NCBI RefSeq assembly: GCF_023721935.1
Contig: NW_026057580.1
Span: forward strand, 31,668,420 to 31,732,419
Length of the DNA: 64,000 bases
Direction of reading: 5' to 3'
Source: Panthera uncia
Lineage: Eukaryota > Chordata > Mammalia > Carnivora > Felidae
The notes under the pieces are model-generated. The model worked only from the letters and a program-made list of their open reading frames with translations. It was not told the origin of the DNA and did no database searches. Shown here piece by piece: positions 23,901-36,889 of the stretch. How positions within the stretch are numbered: position 1 is the first letter of the stretch; the number at the start of each line of letters is the position of its first letter. Both the position numbers and the translations under genes were made by a program.

Positions 23901-24391
23901 ATTACTAGAGAAAATTTCAATGTTTATATCAGGTAGGAAAGCTATGCCTTCTATTTCCAGACTTCAGAATTAATCATTATTCCAAAAAGATTCTTGTAAT
24001 GGTCTCTAAATTTAACTTTTAGTTATTAAAAAAATAATTCTATATGCATTGCTTCTTTCCCACCTCCTACATTCCAATGAGTCTTTAAAGCTCCTGAACT
24101 TCAGTTTTAAATGGTCACTAACAAAGGAAGAACACATTATTTTTTTAAAGCCAAAACAAAGGAATTCACACATAGGTATATGTATATAAGAACATACTGG
24201 TAAATGTTAGAGAAAACTAATTCAAAATAGTAATGTAAATCAACCCAAGATATAAATAATTTAATTCTATTGATAATGAAAAATGCTTGTTCTAATGCAA
24301 ACATTTTTAATTATGTAAAATTTATTTCAAGGAGGAAATTTAATATCAATTGGCCATGAAATATTGTTAATAAATTTTGAAGGGCTACCAC
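23901..24391. other. Unassigned AT-rich intergenic sequence
   Basis: Nothing recognised. Confidence 0.5.
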
Positions 24392-24771
24392 GTTATGGGC
24401 CAAATTGTTTTCTCCCTACATTCATATGTTGAAGGCGTAACCTTTGGTACCTCAGAATGTGGCTGTATTTGAAGACAGGTCATTAAAGAGGAAATTAAGT
24501 TAAAATGAGGTCATTAGGGTAGGCCCTATTCTAATTTGACAGGTATCCTAATAAGAAGAGGAACTTAGGACACAGAAACACACAGAGAAAAACCTATGTG
24601 AAGATAAAAAGAATATGGCTATATAAAGGCCAAGGAGAAGAGGGCACAGAAGAAACCAAACCTGTCAGCACCTTGATCTTGAACATCTAGTCTCCATGAT
24701 TGTGAGAAAATTGTTGTTTAAGCCATGCAGTCTGTGGTATTTGTTATGGCTGTCCTAGAAAACTAACAAAA
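24392..24771 (+). mobile_element. MLT1-like LTR (ERVL-MaLR), solo
   Basis: Begins gttatgggccaaattgtttt, with ttcatatgttgaaggcgtaa, gtacctcagaatgtggctgt, ctaataagaagaggaactta and cagcaccttgatcttgaac. It ends gtttaagccatgcagtctgt and ttatggctgtcctagaaaac. Same general class as the LTR at 21.5 kb but a different subtype. Old, non-coding. Confidence 0.68.
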
Positions 24772-24775
24772 TGTA

Positions 24776-25760
24776 TTTTAATTCTTTTGTATTTTTTTAT
24801 TTTCAAATCACACAAGAAAATGTTTAAAATCACACAAGCAATTCCCTTACACTATTTATCCAGATCCCCCAGTTGTAGCTATTTTAATATATTTGCTTTA
24901 GCACTAATCTGTATAACGGTACATATTTTTTATTTTCCTAAGCCATTTGAGAGTAAATTGTAGATGTGATGCCCTTTTATTCCTAGTTACTTCACTATGT
25001 ATTTACTAAGGAAAAAAAACATAATTTTACCTTAATACAGCCCATTACCAAAATCAGTAAGTTATACTTGATAAAAACTACTCATGACTTCACAGGTATT
25101 AGTCACATTTCCCTAATTAATATGTTTTGGAGCAAAAAAAAATATTTTTTAATTCTATAAAACATAGATATGTATGCTGTAGATCTGTCAGTTATTGGCG
25201 ATGTTAACTTTTATCATTTGGTTAAGATGATGTGTAAAGTTTTACTCTTTAAAGTTAGTTTTCCACTTTTGCTAAGTATTTTGTGGGGGAGATACTTCAA
25301 TAATATGTAGATATCCTATATTCCATCAAATTTTGACCACTAGTTTTGTCCATTGATGATTCCTACCTAATTAGTTACTACTATGATGTTTATCAAATGA
25401 TGATTTTCTTAATTTCATCATTCTCCAGTGTTTGGCAACCTACTTTAGAGCTTGCAGTTCTTCATGCATGTAGGATTAGTGGATTCTTATTTAGTATGAT
25501 AAATCCATTACTGCCATTATATATGTTGATACTCATATTGTCAACCAGTAGGGACCACTTTAGCCTGCTTCTATGTCCTTTTTTCATGTCATTCTTGGCA
25601 CTCATTATTAGTTCCAGACCCAGTGAGATATTAGGCTCACCTTGTACATTTCCCGCCCTAGACCTGGAAACAATCATTTCTCCAGAAACCTAGTTCCTTT
25701 TGGTGGAGAAAAAGAGGTCCTGCACCTGAATGATTCTCCTCTTCAGAGTGTGGGGCCAAA
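24776..25760 (-). mobile_element. Ancient L1 3' UTR, minus strand
   Basis: A T-rich left edge suggests the 3' end. The plus strand then shows ccatttgagagtaaattgta, gatgtgatgcccttttattc, attggcgatgttaacttttatc, attttgtgggggagatac and ccattgatgattcctac. Next come taaatccattactgccatta and cctgcttctatgtccttttt. This long passage recurs in old L1M-class 3' UTRs. The right boundary is uncertain. Confidence 0.6.
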
Positions 25761-28339
25761 GGACTCCTCTGGAAGGGGATGGTCCTCTCTCTAAGGATGC
25801 AAACTCAAGGCTAAATAATGAAGATTTTTTCCTATACATGAGTGCTGCTAGATTTGAGTCATGAACTGTCAATTATCAAAGATTTTGGTATATTGGGAGC
25901 CAGGGCCATGTGGAATTTTCCATTTGCAGAGATAACGTTAAATCGGAGTGGAAGAGTCCTGACATGAGGAGTTATACCCTCTTTGAAAGAATGAGAAATT
26001 CTCCTTAGATTAGGCAACCCCTAACTAGGATGTGAGTTTGACCCTTGAATGTTCTAGGCGATAAAAATGAGGGGTTTTAATATCATGTAATATTATTTTT
26101 AATCTTCCTCTCTTTCACCACTCAAGGAGTGACTTAATGGAATACTGCATGAAGATCAGACTTTTTTCTTACAAAGGCCATGAAAGGGGGGAAGTTTATA
26201 TTTTAACCCATAACCCCTCAATTGTGATTCTATGTTTGGGAAGATATGGTATAGGTAGACTGTAAAAGGTCTTGTGAGCCATGACAAATTGTTGATCTAG
26301 GATGGTTGTGACTTAAACTTTAAAATCGGAGAGATGTAAAGAAGAATTCACAAATAGCTAGATAGGCAATAATATCCTGAAAGCATCAGACAATTTACTT
26401 AGTAAATTATCCCAATGTCATCTTCTTTAAATACAAATTAGACTTATACAGTGCCAATGTTCCTTGTCTCCTTCCCATCTGCATGCACATTAAAATAATG
26501 TGCTCTAAATAATAGAAAGGAGACCAGTAGTCTTATGAACAGCATAGCTTTGAACTCGGGAAAACAATCATAAAAGAAAACATGATTCTGTAATTCAAGG
26601 CTTCCTGTCTGAGATTTTGGACGATAAATGGCAATGCCTAGCCCAGTCATCTGTTGCATTATAAGATGTTATTTGATGACAGCCAGGGCTGATCAAGATA
26701 AAACAAAAAAAGGCTACCAGGATCAAAACTTCAAATAATACAATATGCCAATAAGATGTACTGTCACAGTGGATCAAGCAGGCCAGTTGGAGCCAATATA
26801 ACATGAGCAGTGGATTAGGGTATAAAACCCTGTCACCGATAGAAAGCAAAGCTGATAAGCTGTTTATATGAATCAGAATTCCAAAAAGGAGCAGATGAAA
26901 CATTTATATTAGGATAATTTGAGGTCAGTTTGATAGAGAAAATATGTGTGGAAGTGTGGACAGAGTGTTAGGAATCCATAAAGAATGTTGTACCCACAAA
27001 GAAGAATAGAGAACTATTATTATTCCTAAATTTGAAGAGGTAAGGGAAAAGTTTTCAGAACCTGGAAGCAGAGAATCTTGTGGAGAAGCCAGGACTAACC
27101 TAAAGGAATGCAGTCCAAATGATTATGCAAAGAGGTAGCCAGGAGGATATATAACCTGATTTTAAATTCCTTTATTCCTGTAATTTTCTGGGGCTCTCCA
27201 TTAGTGAATATCAAATGGAAGATTGAGGGCATGAAGATTTGTTGAGGTAGTCTAAACAAAGCTAACAGTCCAGGCAGAGAGTAGGGTGCACAAAGATAGC
27301 AAATTTGAAAAGGAAAATGAATGATAACCAGTAGAGTAGGTTTTAATATCCATAAACCATATTAAATAACGAGGGAAGCAGCTGTTGGGAGGGAAGCAGC
27401 TGTTGGGAGGCTAATGGAATCCCCCAAAAGTCTAGGCTCCAGAATATTGCCTTAACAGATCAAGATCTCATCAATATAATAATGGGGCTTTCCTAGATGG
27501 TAAGGCTAAAGAGAACTTGTCCTTGTTTCTATTTTTTCTCTTAACCAAAATGTATTCTAAAAAGTACAGGATTCCATAGCCTTCTTCACAAATAGGTATA
27601 GATAACTCCTATTTTTATCTGTCATTTCAGCAAGACTATTCTGTAATATGAATGGGAGAAGTATATGTTCATAGTTGTATATATTTGTACTGAAGATAGT
27701 TGCTCTTATTATATGCATGTTAGCTATTTTCATGCTTAGAAATAAGACAATGAGAATTAATCTTTATAAGTGCTTTGAGATATTCATTAATATTCATAAG
27801 GTTATACATTTATGTAATAATCCAATGTCTAGGTATGTGAAACAATTGTTTCTTATATGCCTGAGATTGCTCTTCATGATATATTGTTGTAGGCGGGAGG
27901 AAAACCATGTCTTCATATCTTTAATAAACAAAGCCAGAGTTCCTGCTGAGAATATTACCAGGCTTTTGAGATTAATTTTACCTCATTTATTAAGAATGCA
28001 TATGCTATGTATTTCAAACAGAATGGAAGTCAGAGTAAGATTGAACTTACTGTAAAATATGGCCATATGGGATAGAGAGCAAAATAAAAATCATAGAAAG
28101 TAAGCTGAAGCACCTGAGCTGTGCTTATTGCATTCTGAAATTAATTATAAACTTGTAAAAATCTATATTTAAAATTTTAAGATATAAATGTATAATTTAT
28201 CAAATATCCCAGAATACACACATACACACAAACTAGCTAGCTTATGGAAGAAAAATATGTTTTTCATAAGTTTTACTAAAACACAAAATTTACTGTATGT
28301 CTTAATTGTGTTGTAATGGTCAATATTCTGGATGATTTC
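25761..28339. other. Unassigned intergenic sequence
   Basis: About 2.6 kb without a confident repeat. The longest frames (102 codons at 26,595-26,903 minus, 126 codons at 27,675-28,055 plus) have no recognisable domain and unlikely codon content. An 18-bp tandem duplication at 27,371-27,406 is listed separately. A passage near 26,240-26,330 is faintly L2-like. Confidence 0.45.
27371..27406. repeat. 18-bp tandem duplication
   Basis: gagggaagcagctgttgg occurs twice head to tail without a mismatch, with a third partial unit (gagg). The unit holds an internal cagctg palindrome. Confidence 0.95.
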
Positions 28340-28475
28340 TTCATTATTTTCTAAAAGATGCAAAAATATTCAAATAGGTGGCTATCAAAAGTGTTTTTGT
28401 GAGGATTACATTAATGCATGTAAAGATCTTTGATCTGTGTCTGGCACATACTAAATATTCTATAACTCTTAGTAT
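28340..28475 (+). repeat. MIR relic
   Basis: tttgtgaggattacattaat, gcatgtaaagatctttgat, ctgtgtctggcacatactaa and atattctataactctta give the MIR 3' order. Confidence 0.6.
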
Positions 28476-29089
28476 ATGATTATGAAAAACAAGGGAATAA
28501 CTTTAATACATTAATGAAAATATTCCTTTAATGACTTGAAAAAATATATCTAGTTATTTGATTTCTGATGATCTATCTTAGCACTGCAACTTACAGACAT
28601 AAGAACAGATAGTTAATACATCTGTTGAACTCTCTTTCTCTTTGAAATTTCACAAGTCTTGAGCCAACCCTTGGCAGTTTCTAGATTTTAGTCAATTAGT
28701 ACTGAAATTTTTAAATAGAATTCTAATGTAAAATTTTGTTGTTGGTTAAAGTGAGACCCATATGCTTTAAATACTAAATGTGAGAAGGGAAAAGTTATAG
28801 CTCTATTTGGAAATTATAAGAGCTGTCCTTGAGTATCATTTATATGGAATGCTAATATGGCAGTAGGCCCACCTAAAAATGTAATTCTTATTCTTTTCAA
28901 AAAATGTTTTATTTTAATGTAATGACATTATTTTTTTGGCCATAGTACATGGACAAGCTGGCTCCCAACCAACTAGGATACCAAAATATCCAAATTAAGG
29001 AAGACTTGATAAGAGCATATCACTGAATAAAATAACTTGCAAATTAATTATTGGGAATTTGAATGTTTATAATCTTCTTTCAGAATATG
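28476..29089. other. Unassigned AT-rich intergenic sequence
   Basis: Nothing recognised. Confidence 0.45.
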
Positions 29090-29440
29090 CAAGCCATTTT
29101 ATCTTTGTCCCTCTGGAGATACTCTCAATTGTCCTCAGAAGGCTGACCTGTTGAGCGTGTATAGCAAGAGATTCCTTTGCCCTTTGGCTTTCAGTTGGAT
29201 TTAGTCAACGTGAATACTGGGATAAATCAGAGGAAGATGAATGAATTCAGAGCATTTATTCCCCTGCTTCCTCCTTTAGGGTTTGGATAGGCTGCCTGCC
29301 TTGTTCAAGTGAAGATCAACTCTAATGTAAAGCTACCCTCTGCATATAGCTTTCTCTCTTTGCAGGTTCCAGTACTCCTCTATTCTTTTGATCTAATCTC
29401 ATCACACTTGCTCAAATGACCATCAGAAATAGCATGGGTT
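29090..29440 (+). repeat. Unclassified old interspersed repeat (tentative)
   Basis: gattcctttgccctttggct, cagttggatttagtcaacg, gcatttattcccctgcttcc and tgcatatagctttctctc form a pattern that I associate with a common mammalian repeat, but I cannot name it with confidence. Confidence 0.3.
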
Positions 29441-30065
29441 GGAACACAAATAAGATGACACTTAGAAGATCTGGTAGATTTGGCACTTAGTCATTATGAT
29501 GACTAGAGTAATCATAAGGCAACAGTGATAGCTTACTTGCTCCCATGATACTAAAGAGCTTAGATAAAGAGAAAGGAAACTGAAAGCTGTATATATCCTA
29601 CTCAAAGTGTAAACAATCAGACAGCCTTGACAGCTCTAAAAGAGTTTCCATCTCCTATAATTGCAGTGCAGAGATCTATGCTTAGTGGACAAAAGGAGTT
29701 ACATAGTTGCATTGCCAAATATTAAAACTACATGATATTTTGCTAAGTCAAGGGCAATGGAGGAAAGTATTGAGATTAGCAATATGGGTGGAACATTTAG
29801 GAGACAGATACAAAGCTGAAAAAATTTAACTAAATCCCCTTGAATTTTTCATGCCACAGAAGGTGGATCTCCATCTTTACTTTCCTAACCATTAAGGCCT
29901 TTCTGCTTCATCATAAAACAATAATAAAGATTTCACCTGGGGAAATTGCCTCACAAGCAATTGGTCCCACCACCACTACACCTTTATTAGCCCTAAGTTC
30001 TTAATGAGAATTAGTACCCATTCAACTTCTTAAAGTAATTTTTACAGGCAGAAGTGGGCTGTATA
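29441..30065. other. Unassigned intergenic sequence
   Basis: Nothing recognised. Confidence 0.45.
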
Positions 30066-30074
30066 ATTTAGAAT

Positions 30075-30076
<2 letters not shown>

Positions 30077-30121
<45 letters not shown>
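30077..30121. repeat. (TG)n microsatellite, about 22 units
   Basis: Uninterrupted TG run. Likely length-polymorphic. Confidence 0.97.
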
Positions 30122-30122
<1 letters not shown>

Positions 30123-30465
30123 AAATCAGTTCAATTCTGAGAATTATGAATGAAATAGATCGTTAGACCGAGAAAGATGGAATATAATTTTGATCATGTT
30201 AAATTTATAGGTACAGGTGCATTCATTTATGCTTAAACATTGAATGTGTTAAGCTGAGCATAAGGGTGGCATTAAAAGTCTGTTTAGTAAGAAAATTCAT
30301 GCCTCAAGTCAAAGACAGCTTACAGATATGTAACTGAAATGTTTGAATTTCCTAATATATGGCAGAGGAAGGAGTCTGAAAACTCAAAGGTGGAAATATT
30401 GAAATGATTATGTTTTGTACATTTTTCTTGGCCAACCCCCAATCATATCCTCAAAGAGGATGTTC
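30122..30465. other. Unassigned intergenic sequence
   Basis: Nothing recognised. Confidence 0.45.
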
Positions 30466-30476
30466 AAGGTATTCTT

Positions 30477-30699
30477 TTTAAAAAAAATTTTTTTTAAGTT
30501 TTATTTATTTTTGGGACAGAGAGAGACAGAGCATGAATGGGGGAGGGTCAGAGAGAGAAGGAGACACAGAATCTGAAACAGGCTCCAGGCTCCGAGCTGT
30601 CAGCACAGAGCCCGACGCGGGGCTCGAACTCATGGACCGCGAGATCATGACCTGAGCCGAAGTCGGCCGCTCAACCGACTGAGCCACCCAGGCGCCCCA
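30477..30699 (-). mobile_element. CAN-SINE, minus strand, well preserved
   Basis: T-rich tail, then gagagagacagagcatgaat, cagagcccgacgcggggctc (B-box area), and the head ending gagccacccaggcgcccc. Target-site duplication aaggtattctt at 30,466-30,476 and 30,700-30,710. Retains CpGs, so fairly young. Confidence 0.95.
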
Positions 30700-30710
30700 A
30701 AGGTATTCTT

Positions 30711-31819
30711 AATGCCTTGTTGAAGGTATTCCTTTACCAGGGGATTAATAAAGGTATTGGTAAAGGAGACACTAGCATCCTTAAAATGCTCAATGATGTC
30801 TATCCTCTTCAGACCAGTGGTGGTGGTGGCAAGTGCAGCAATGGGGTTAAATTCTCTGATATCAATGAGATGATGCGATCCAGGATATTAGATGTTAGAG
30901 TAATAATGCTGTCAGCAGAAATTACACTATAAGCCACAGGAATGGAGTAGTCAGAGTGTCTTGACCTGTACACGTATGAGGTAATGACTTTGTCATTGTG
31001 GAGTATCTAGATTTTTTTTTAAGTACCCTACAAGGTGTTCAATTTGTTAAACTCCTAAGCTGAGATACAGCTAGAGACATAGATAGATTAAAAAAAAAAA
31101 AGAGTGGGAATAGAAATACATTTTTCCTAGGCTTTGTGAGCAAGAATTTCACTTATCGCTGTGAGATTCCTGGCCACCTGCCTAGATATAAGCCTGCTTA
31201 TAGTCCTGAATCCTCTCTTGGCTAAGTATGTTGTAAAAGTAATTAAGGATCTCGAAAAAAAGATACACAATGAAAATGACACACAATTATCAGGGGTTAA
31301 AATACCCACTTTATATCTGATGGAGCTGGATCAGAAAATATGGCTTGCACCTGAAATGAAGTCGAACTTCCCAAACCTTCTTTATCCCATATTTAACTTA
31401 TAAATCCAGTTGTAGGCTGAGTAGCTATAGAATTGTAAACTTCCTCACACAGACACAGGGCCTACTTTCACTAACTTTTCCAGAATGATGACATTAGAAT
31501 ACATTCAAGTTATTATGGATAATACAGCAGCCACAAAGAATCTAAATTTGGCTGAACTATACTTGCTCATTTCACTTGTATCACCAATATCACCAAAGTA
31601 AGACACTTATTCTATTGGAAAAGAGTGAAAGGTGAAAACACAAGTGCCAATTTTTCATGGCTTGTTGAATGACTTTTGTTATGGGATTAAATAAGAACAA
31701 TGGAAAAAGTATTACAGTCATTATCTCTACAGTTGTGTCTTCTTTTACACTTAAGATGAATTGTGAATTTTCTTTCTCTTTGATCATAATTTAAAGTTTG
31801 TCTCTTTTAATCTTTTTAT
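30711..31819. other. Unassigned intergenic sequence
   Basis: Short frames of 60-80 codons (for example 31,161-31,403 plus) carry no recognised motif. No repeat named. The run agtggtggtggtggc near 30,820 is a short GGT repeat. Confidence 0.45.
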
Positions 31820-32140
31820 TTTCATTTCTGATACTGTTATTAGCCATATGGTATTACATTGAAGAGCTTGAAAACTACTTGTTTGGACTACCACATGTTC
31901 AGCTTTTGAAAATGTTCATGTTTGTTTGGAAAAAAAAATGTATATTCTTTGTTTTCATTTATGTGAGTATGTTTGTAAATAATCTAGACAGTTAATATTT
32001 TTATTCAAAATTTCTGTATCTCCGGTTATATTTTGTTACTGAATATGGCTCCCAACAGAGTTAACTTGCATTCTTACATTGTGATTATCAGTGTGTCAGT
32101 TTTTCCTTGTTCTTCCATCACTTTTGCTGCATATAATTTG
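31820..32140 (-). mobile_element. Ancient L1 endonuclease-region fragment, minus strand (tentative)
   Basis: Antisense phrases such as aatgtatattctttg, attgtgattatcagtgtgtc and ttccttgttcttccatcac match the order of the L1 endonuclease region. Not colinear with the RT-like sequence at 32.6 kb, so a separate fragment or a rearrangement. Confidence 0.45.
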
Positions 32141-32153
32141 GGATGACATATTT

Positions 32154-32371
32154 TTTAATGTTTATTTATTTGAGAGAGGGAGAGGGAGGGAGGGAGAGAG
32201 AGAGAGAGAGAAGAGAGGAGAGAGAGAGAGAGAGAGAGAATGAGAATCCCAAGCAGGCTCTGTGCTGCCAGTGCAGAGCCTGTCATAGGGCTTTACGTCC
32301 CAAAGCACTAGATCATGACCTGAGCCAAAATCAAGTCAGATGCTTAACCGACTGGGTCACCCAGGCACCCC
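32154..32371 (-). mobile_element. CAN-SINE, minus strand
   Basis: T-rich tail with aatgtttatttatttgagag, an expanded (GA)n tract at about 32,172-32,239, and a head ending gggtcacccaggcacccc. Flanking duplication not clear. Confidence 0.93.
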
Positions 32372-32844
32372 TGAATGATATTATTAAGGGCACACAGGAC
32401 TTTAAATGTCACATCTTCTTCATGAATTTTGTTTTGTTTTGAACCATTGTTTTCCCTCTTTATCTATTTGGATGTTTTCCACATGATTATATACTTTTTA
32501 AAACATCTGTTCAGAAGAGTCTAGGGTATTTTTTAAAATATTAGTAATTGTTTTGTTATGATAAACTATATAAATAAAATATTCAAATATAAAACCATTC
32601 TTGCATTCTTAGAATAAACCCAACTGAATTTTAGTGAAAGGTCTTTTTTTTTAGCCAGATTTAGTTGCTAATATTTACTTTAGAATATCTATAATCATGC
32701 TTGATATTTACTATCAAATGGCCTGTAATTCTCCTATCTCATCCTGAACTTTTCAATTATAATTCAATTATAATTATAAAATGAGTTGAAAACACTTCTT
32801 TTTCTATTTTCTAAAATAGTCTCTATTTAAAATACTTCATCTTT

Positions 32845-33055
32845 GGGGCACCTGGGTGGCTCAGTCAGTTGGGCATCCGACTTCCACTCAGGTCATGATC
32901 TCATGGTCCGTGAGCTGCAGCCCCATATCCGGCTCTGTGCTGACAGCTCAGAGCCTGGAGCCTGCTTCAGATTCTGTGTGTCCCTCTCTCTCTGCTCCTC
33001 CCCTGCTCATGCTGTCTCTCTCTGTCTCAAAAATAAATAAAAACATTTAAAAAAT
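32845..33055 (+). mobile_element. CAN-SINE
   Basis: Head ggggcacctgggtggctcag, ggtcatgatctcatggtccg B-box region, ct-rich block and aaaataaataaaaacattt tail. Target-site duplication not obvious. Confidence 0.93.
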
Positions 33056-33592
33056 TATATGTCACCTTTAATGATTTTTAGAATTTGGTTCTAAAACTAT
33101 ATGGATTTAATGGATCTCTAGTTGATATTTGAGAAACAATCTTATAATTAAAAGGTATAAACCTATTCACATTTTTTATTCTGATTTGGTAAGTTACAGC
33201 AAATTAGGCAATTGTTTATGTCTAAGTTCTTATATTTAGCACAAACTTTTAATATTTATCATTGCTTTTTAAGGTCCTTTATATTTCCTTGTAACTATGT
33301 CCACATTTTGCTCATTTTTCTGAAGCTTTGCCCTTTATTATTTTGTTTTATTTTACCTAAGTTTTGTGTATTTTGTTATAATTTTTAAGGAACAATTTTT
33401 TACTCTTAATCCTCTCAACTATATATTTGTTTTCTACTTCTTAATTTTTACTCTTGTTTCCTTTTTCTACACTGTTTATTCTGCAACTTTTTTTTTCTAG
33501 ATCTTGACCTTATTTTTATTTCATTATTAGTATTTTTTCAAACATAATCATGTATGACTAGAACATTTTTAAGTCCTGCTTTAGCTGTCATC

Positions 33593-33624
33593 CGTGTGTG
33601 TGTGTGTGTGTACATGTATGTATA
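33593..33624. repeat. Short (TG)n then (TA) microsatellite
   Basis: TG run ending in tacatgtatgtata. Confidence 0.85.
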
Positions 33625-34485
33625 ATTTTAAATTTCTAGTTTCATTTTATTGCAGTAAAACATTGATGCTGTTCATGACACAAATTCCCTAAAAGTTCTG
33701 AGGTTTTCTATGCAGACTATCTAATACATGGGAATACAAATTTTGTAAATCTTCTCTATATGTTTATAAACGTTGTGTATTATCCATTGTGTCCATTAAC
33801 TCAAATATATTAATTTTATACCAAATGTTCTCTACCCTTGTTATTCCATTTCAATTTCTAAAAGAAATGTGCTAAAAATGCCTTTTATGGTCAAAATTTA
33901 TTTAGTAGCCCCTGTAATTCTATTTATGAGACAATAGTATTTTGAGTACTTTACAAATCTCTTATATATGAAAAGAAAATTCACAAGTTGCATCATAAGT
34001 AAAAAAGATGATATCACTAGGTGGACAATTTTTCCATTCCTTATTCATTGTTCTTACTTAATTCCATATAAACTACATGTTATTGTTTCCTCATTGTATC
34101 ATTATATAGGGGTCATTTTTATCCCCAATATTGCCTTTTACCCTAATTGCAATTTTTTTATAGCTATATTGCTCCACATTGCTTTTAGGTACAATTGTTT
34201 CGTTTTCTTTTAATTTCAATATTTCTGTATATTTGTATTTTACTTAAGACCCTTATGAATTATAAGTGTTGATTTTGTTTCTGGATCAAACCTGACAACC
34301 TTATATTCTACTAGTGATTTAATGCACTTGTATATATATCATATACTGACATATTCATATAATCTTTGGAATTTCTACTTCCCAACTTTCCCTCTGTTTT
34401 TGTGTTTTCTATTTGATCTGCTTTCATTTGGGGTTAATTAAGATTTATTATTTTTTATTTATTATTTTTATATTAATTTATTTTT

Positions 34486-34676
34486 AATTTTTTTTTTTGA
34501 GAGTGAGAGAGAGAAACAGAGTGCGAGTAGGGGAGGGGCAGTGAGAGAGGGAGGCACAGAACCTGAAGCAGGCTCCTGACTCTGAGCTGTCAGACCAGAG
34601 CCCAATGAGGGGCTCTGTGAGATCATGACCTGAGCCGAAGTCAGACGCTTAATCGACTGAGCCCCCTAGGTGCCCC
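34486..34676 (-). mobile_element. CAN-SINE, minus strand
   Basis: T-run, gagagtgagagagagaaaca, cagagcccaatgaggggctc, head ending gagccccctaggtgcccc. Inserted in the decayed L1. Confidence 0.92.
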
Positions 34677-36040
34677 TAGATTTTTTAAATTCAGTTATTT
34701 CCCAATTATTAATCTGAAAACCGTTTATTCTATTTCTACTCTTAGTAGCAATTCTTGAGTTCTAAAGATATAATTGTTACAACAAAGAATAAAGTTTGAT
34801 ACTATCTCCATATTTCACTTAAATAATACAAGAATCTTTGAATTGATTTTTATTAACTACCCTTCATTTAGTGAATGTTACATGCCATTGTGGTCTTGTG
34901 CTATATCATCAAAGGAGTAATTCTATTTTATTTTTTACCTTTATATAAATATGTTTTTTAACTTACCATTCCTTCTTAAATTTACTTTTTTGTCTGAGTT
35001 CATTTCCTTCTTTTTGAATGGCATGGGCTAGTACTTTAGTCATTTGTTGGTACTGTGAGTGGTAAGTTCTTCTAGTTTATAATAAAAGAAAAAAAGTGTT
35101 TATTATTTGATATTTTGAAAATTAAATTGAGTATCATATTCAGTGTTGGCAATTCTTTTCTCTCAGCACCTGGAACACAATATTCCTTGAGCTCTAGCTT
35201 ATATTTTCCTGATAATGTAAGTATATGTATTACTTATTTGAAAGTAGTCTCTTTTGCTCTTTTTTTAAGAACTTCACTTTAATATTGGACGTGTATGGTT
35301 GTATCATATCTCTACTTATGGATATTCTGTTTGCCTTCTTTTTTCCTTCACTTTCATCTTGCTTGATACGTCTCATTTATTTTGAAAATCCTGGAAATTT
35401 CTAATATTAATTCTTTCCTATTCTCTCTACTCTTTCTGGAATTCCTGTTAGACATATGCTGGATCTTTCATTCTACTGTCGATTATTCTTAACACATCAT
35501 TCATATTTTCCATCTCTGTATCTTTTTAGTGCTTTCTCACTCTCTCAATGTAGTGTTTAATTCATGGTTTTACTTGCCTTTCAAAATTTTAATTTGTGGA
35601 ATTTCTATTTTGTGCTATTGATTTTTAAGATAATTTTTGTTCTCTGGAGTTTGATTTCTTTTTTTCAATGCCTAATCATCGTCAACAAATGTATTAAATA
35701 AATTAAATAATCTCTAATCATTTTGTTACATAAAATTTTTAGGCTCAAATGATGCTATTTGTCATGTCTGGCTGTCATTCCTGGTAGCTTGCTTTCTGGT
35801 ATATTTTGTAATTTTAAGTATAAAGATCATTTTAGTAATACTTCATCTGTGGTAAATCTTTTGTGGCTTGTGTTGAACTCCTGTCCCTCTCAAAATGTTT
35901 TGTATTTCTTTATGCAAGGCACATTAGTGGTATCTCTAACATATGCCAATGTTTATTACTGTTTTTCTAATTTCCTAAACTAGAGCTTGCTGGACCATGA
36001 AAGTATTAAAAATTTGTTTCACAAAATCCAATGTGATATT

Positions 36041-36280
36041 CTTACTTTAAAAATATTACATTATATATATAATACATATAAAAACATAAAATCAACTATA
36101 CATACAAGTGTATATAAATAAAAATGTATATTATATATAAATATATAAAATATTTAACATATATGTAACTTCAATATATATATACAAATATATAATAGAT
36201 TTATATTATATATTTAAATATATTTAATATATATTAATATAAATAGATTTATATTATATATATAATAATATATACATATT
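36041..36280. repeat. TATA-rich low-complexity tract
   Basis: About 240 bp almost entirely of A and T, with repeated atatata and aatatatta units. It directly abuts the 3' end of the L1 fragment that follows, so it probably grew from that element's A-tail. Confidence 0.85.
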
Positions 36281-36684
36281 TTAAATTAAAGTTAGTTAAC
36301 ATACAGTGTAGTCTTGGCTTCAGGAGTAGAGCCCAGTGATTCATCTCTTACACATGATACCCAGTGCTCATCCCAACAAGTGCCCTCCTTAATGCCTATC
36401 ACCCATTTAACCCATTCCCCCATCCACCTCCTCTCCAGCAACCCTCAGTTTGTTTTCTGTATTTAAGAATCTCTTAGAGTTTGCCTCCCTCTCTGTTTTT
36501 ATCTTACTTTTCCTTCCCTTCCCCTATGTTTATCTGTTGTGTTTCTCAAGTTCTACCTACGAGTGAAATCATATTATATGTTTTTCTCTGACTTATTTCA
36601 CTTAGCATAATACACCAGTTCCATCTGTGTTGTTGCTAATGTCAAGATTTCATTCTTTTTCATAGCTGAGTAGTATTCCAAAAA
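36281..36684 (-). mobile_element. 5'-truncated L1 3' end, minus strand
   Basis: Antisense 3' UTR with gttagttaacatacagtgta, cagtgctcatcccaacaagt and tcacccatttaacccattcc, then the last ORF2 codons with atttcacttagcataatac. It breaks off near the agtattcca phrase just before the target-site repeat of the large L1 insertion. Confidence 0.85.
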
Positions 36685-36889
36685 ACCTTACATTTTTTTA
36701 TTTTTTTTATTTCTTATTTTTTCAATATATACAACTCAGTTTTATTTTTATACATAAGCAATGAACAATTAGAATATGAAATGCTTTTAAAGAACCATTT
36801 AATATCACACCAAACATTGAAATACTTACATTTAAATCTAACAGCCATGCACAGGATCTGTATGCTAAAAGCCACAGAAGGCTGATTGG

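Larger units (their letters stand above)
32560..36040 (-). mobile_element. Ancient decayed L1, minus strand, with two SINE insertions
   Basis: T-rich antisense L1 in the expected order: RT-like (ttgcattcttagaataaacc at about 32,600), endonuclease-like (33,640-33,960) and inter-ORF (34,000-34,440). ORF1-like sequence follows at about 35,000-35,700, including ttctctctactctttctgg and gctttctcactctctca. No frame survives. Interrupted by SINEs at 32,845 and 34,486. Boundaries and continuity are judged by eye. Confidence 0.5.

Noticed and set aside
21508..24771. A complete endogenous retrovirus between the two LTR-like repeats at 21.5 and 24.4 kb
   Set aside because: The two LTRs are different subtypes, and the sequence between them is a plus-strand L1 3' end, a SINE and unassigned DNA with no gag, pol or env signature.
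27675..28055. 126-codon plus-strand frame
   Set aside because: AT-rich, no domain, no conserved motif and no exon context; expected by chance.
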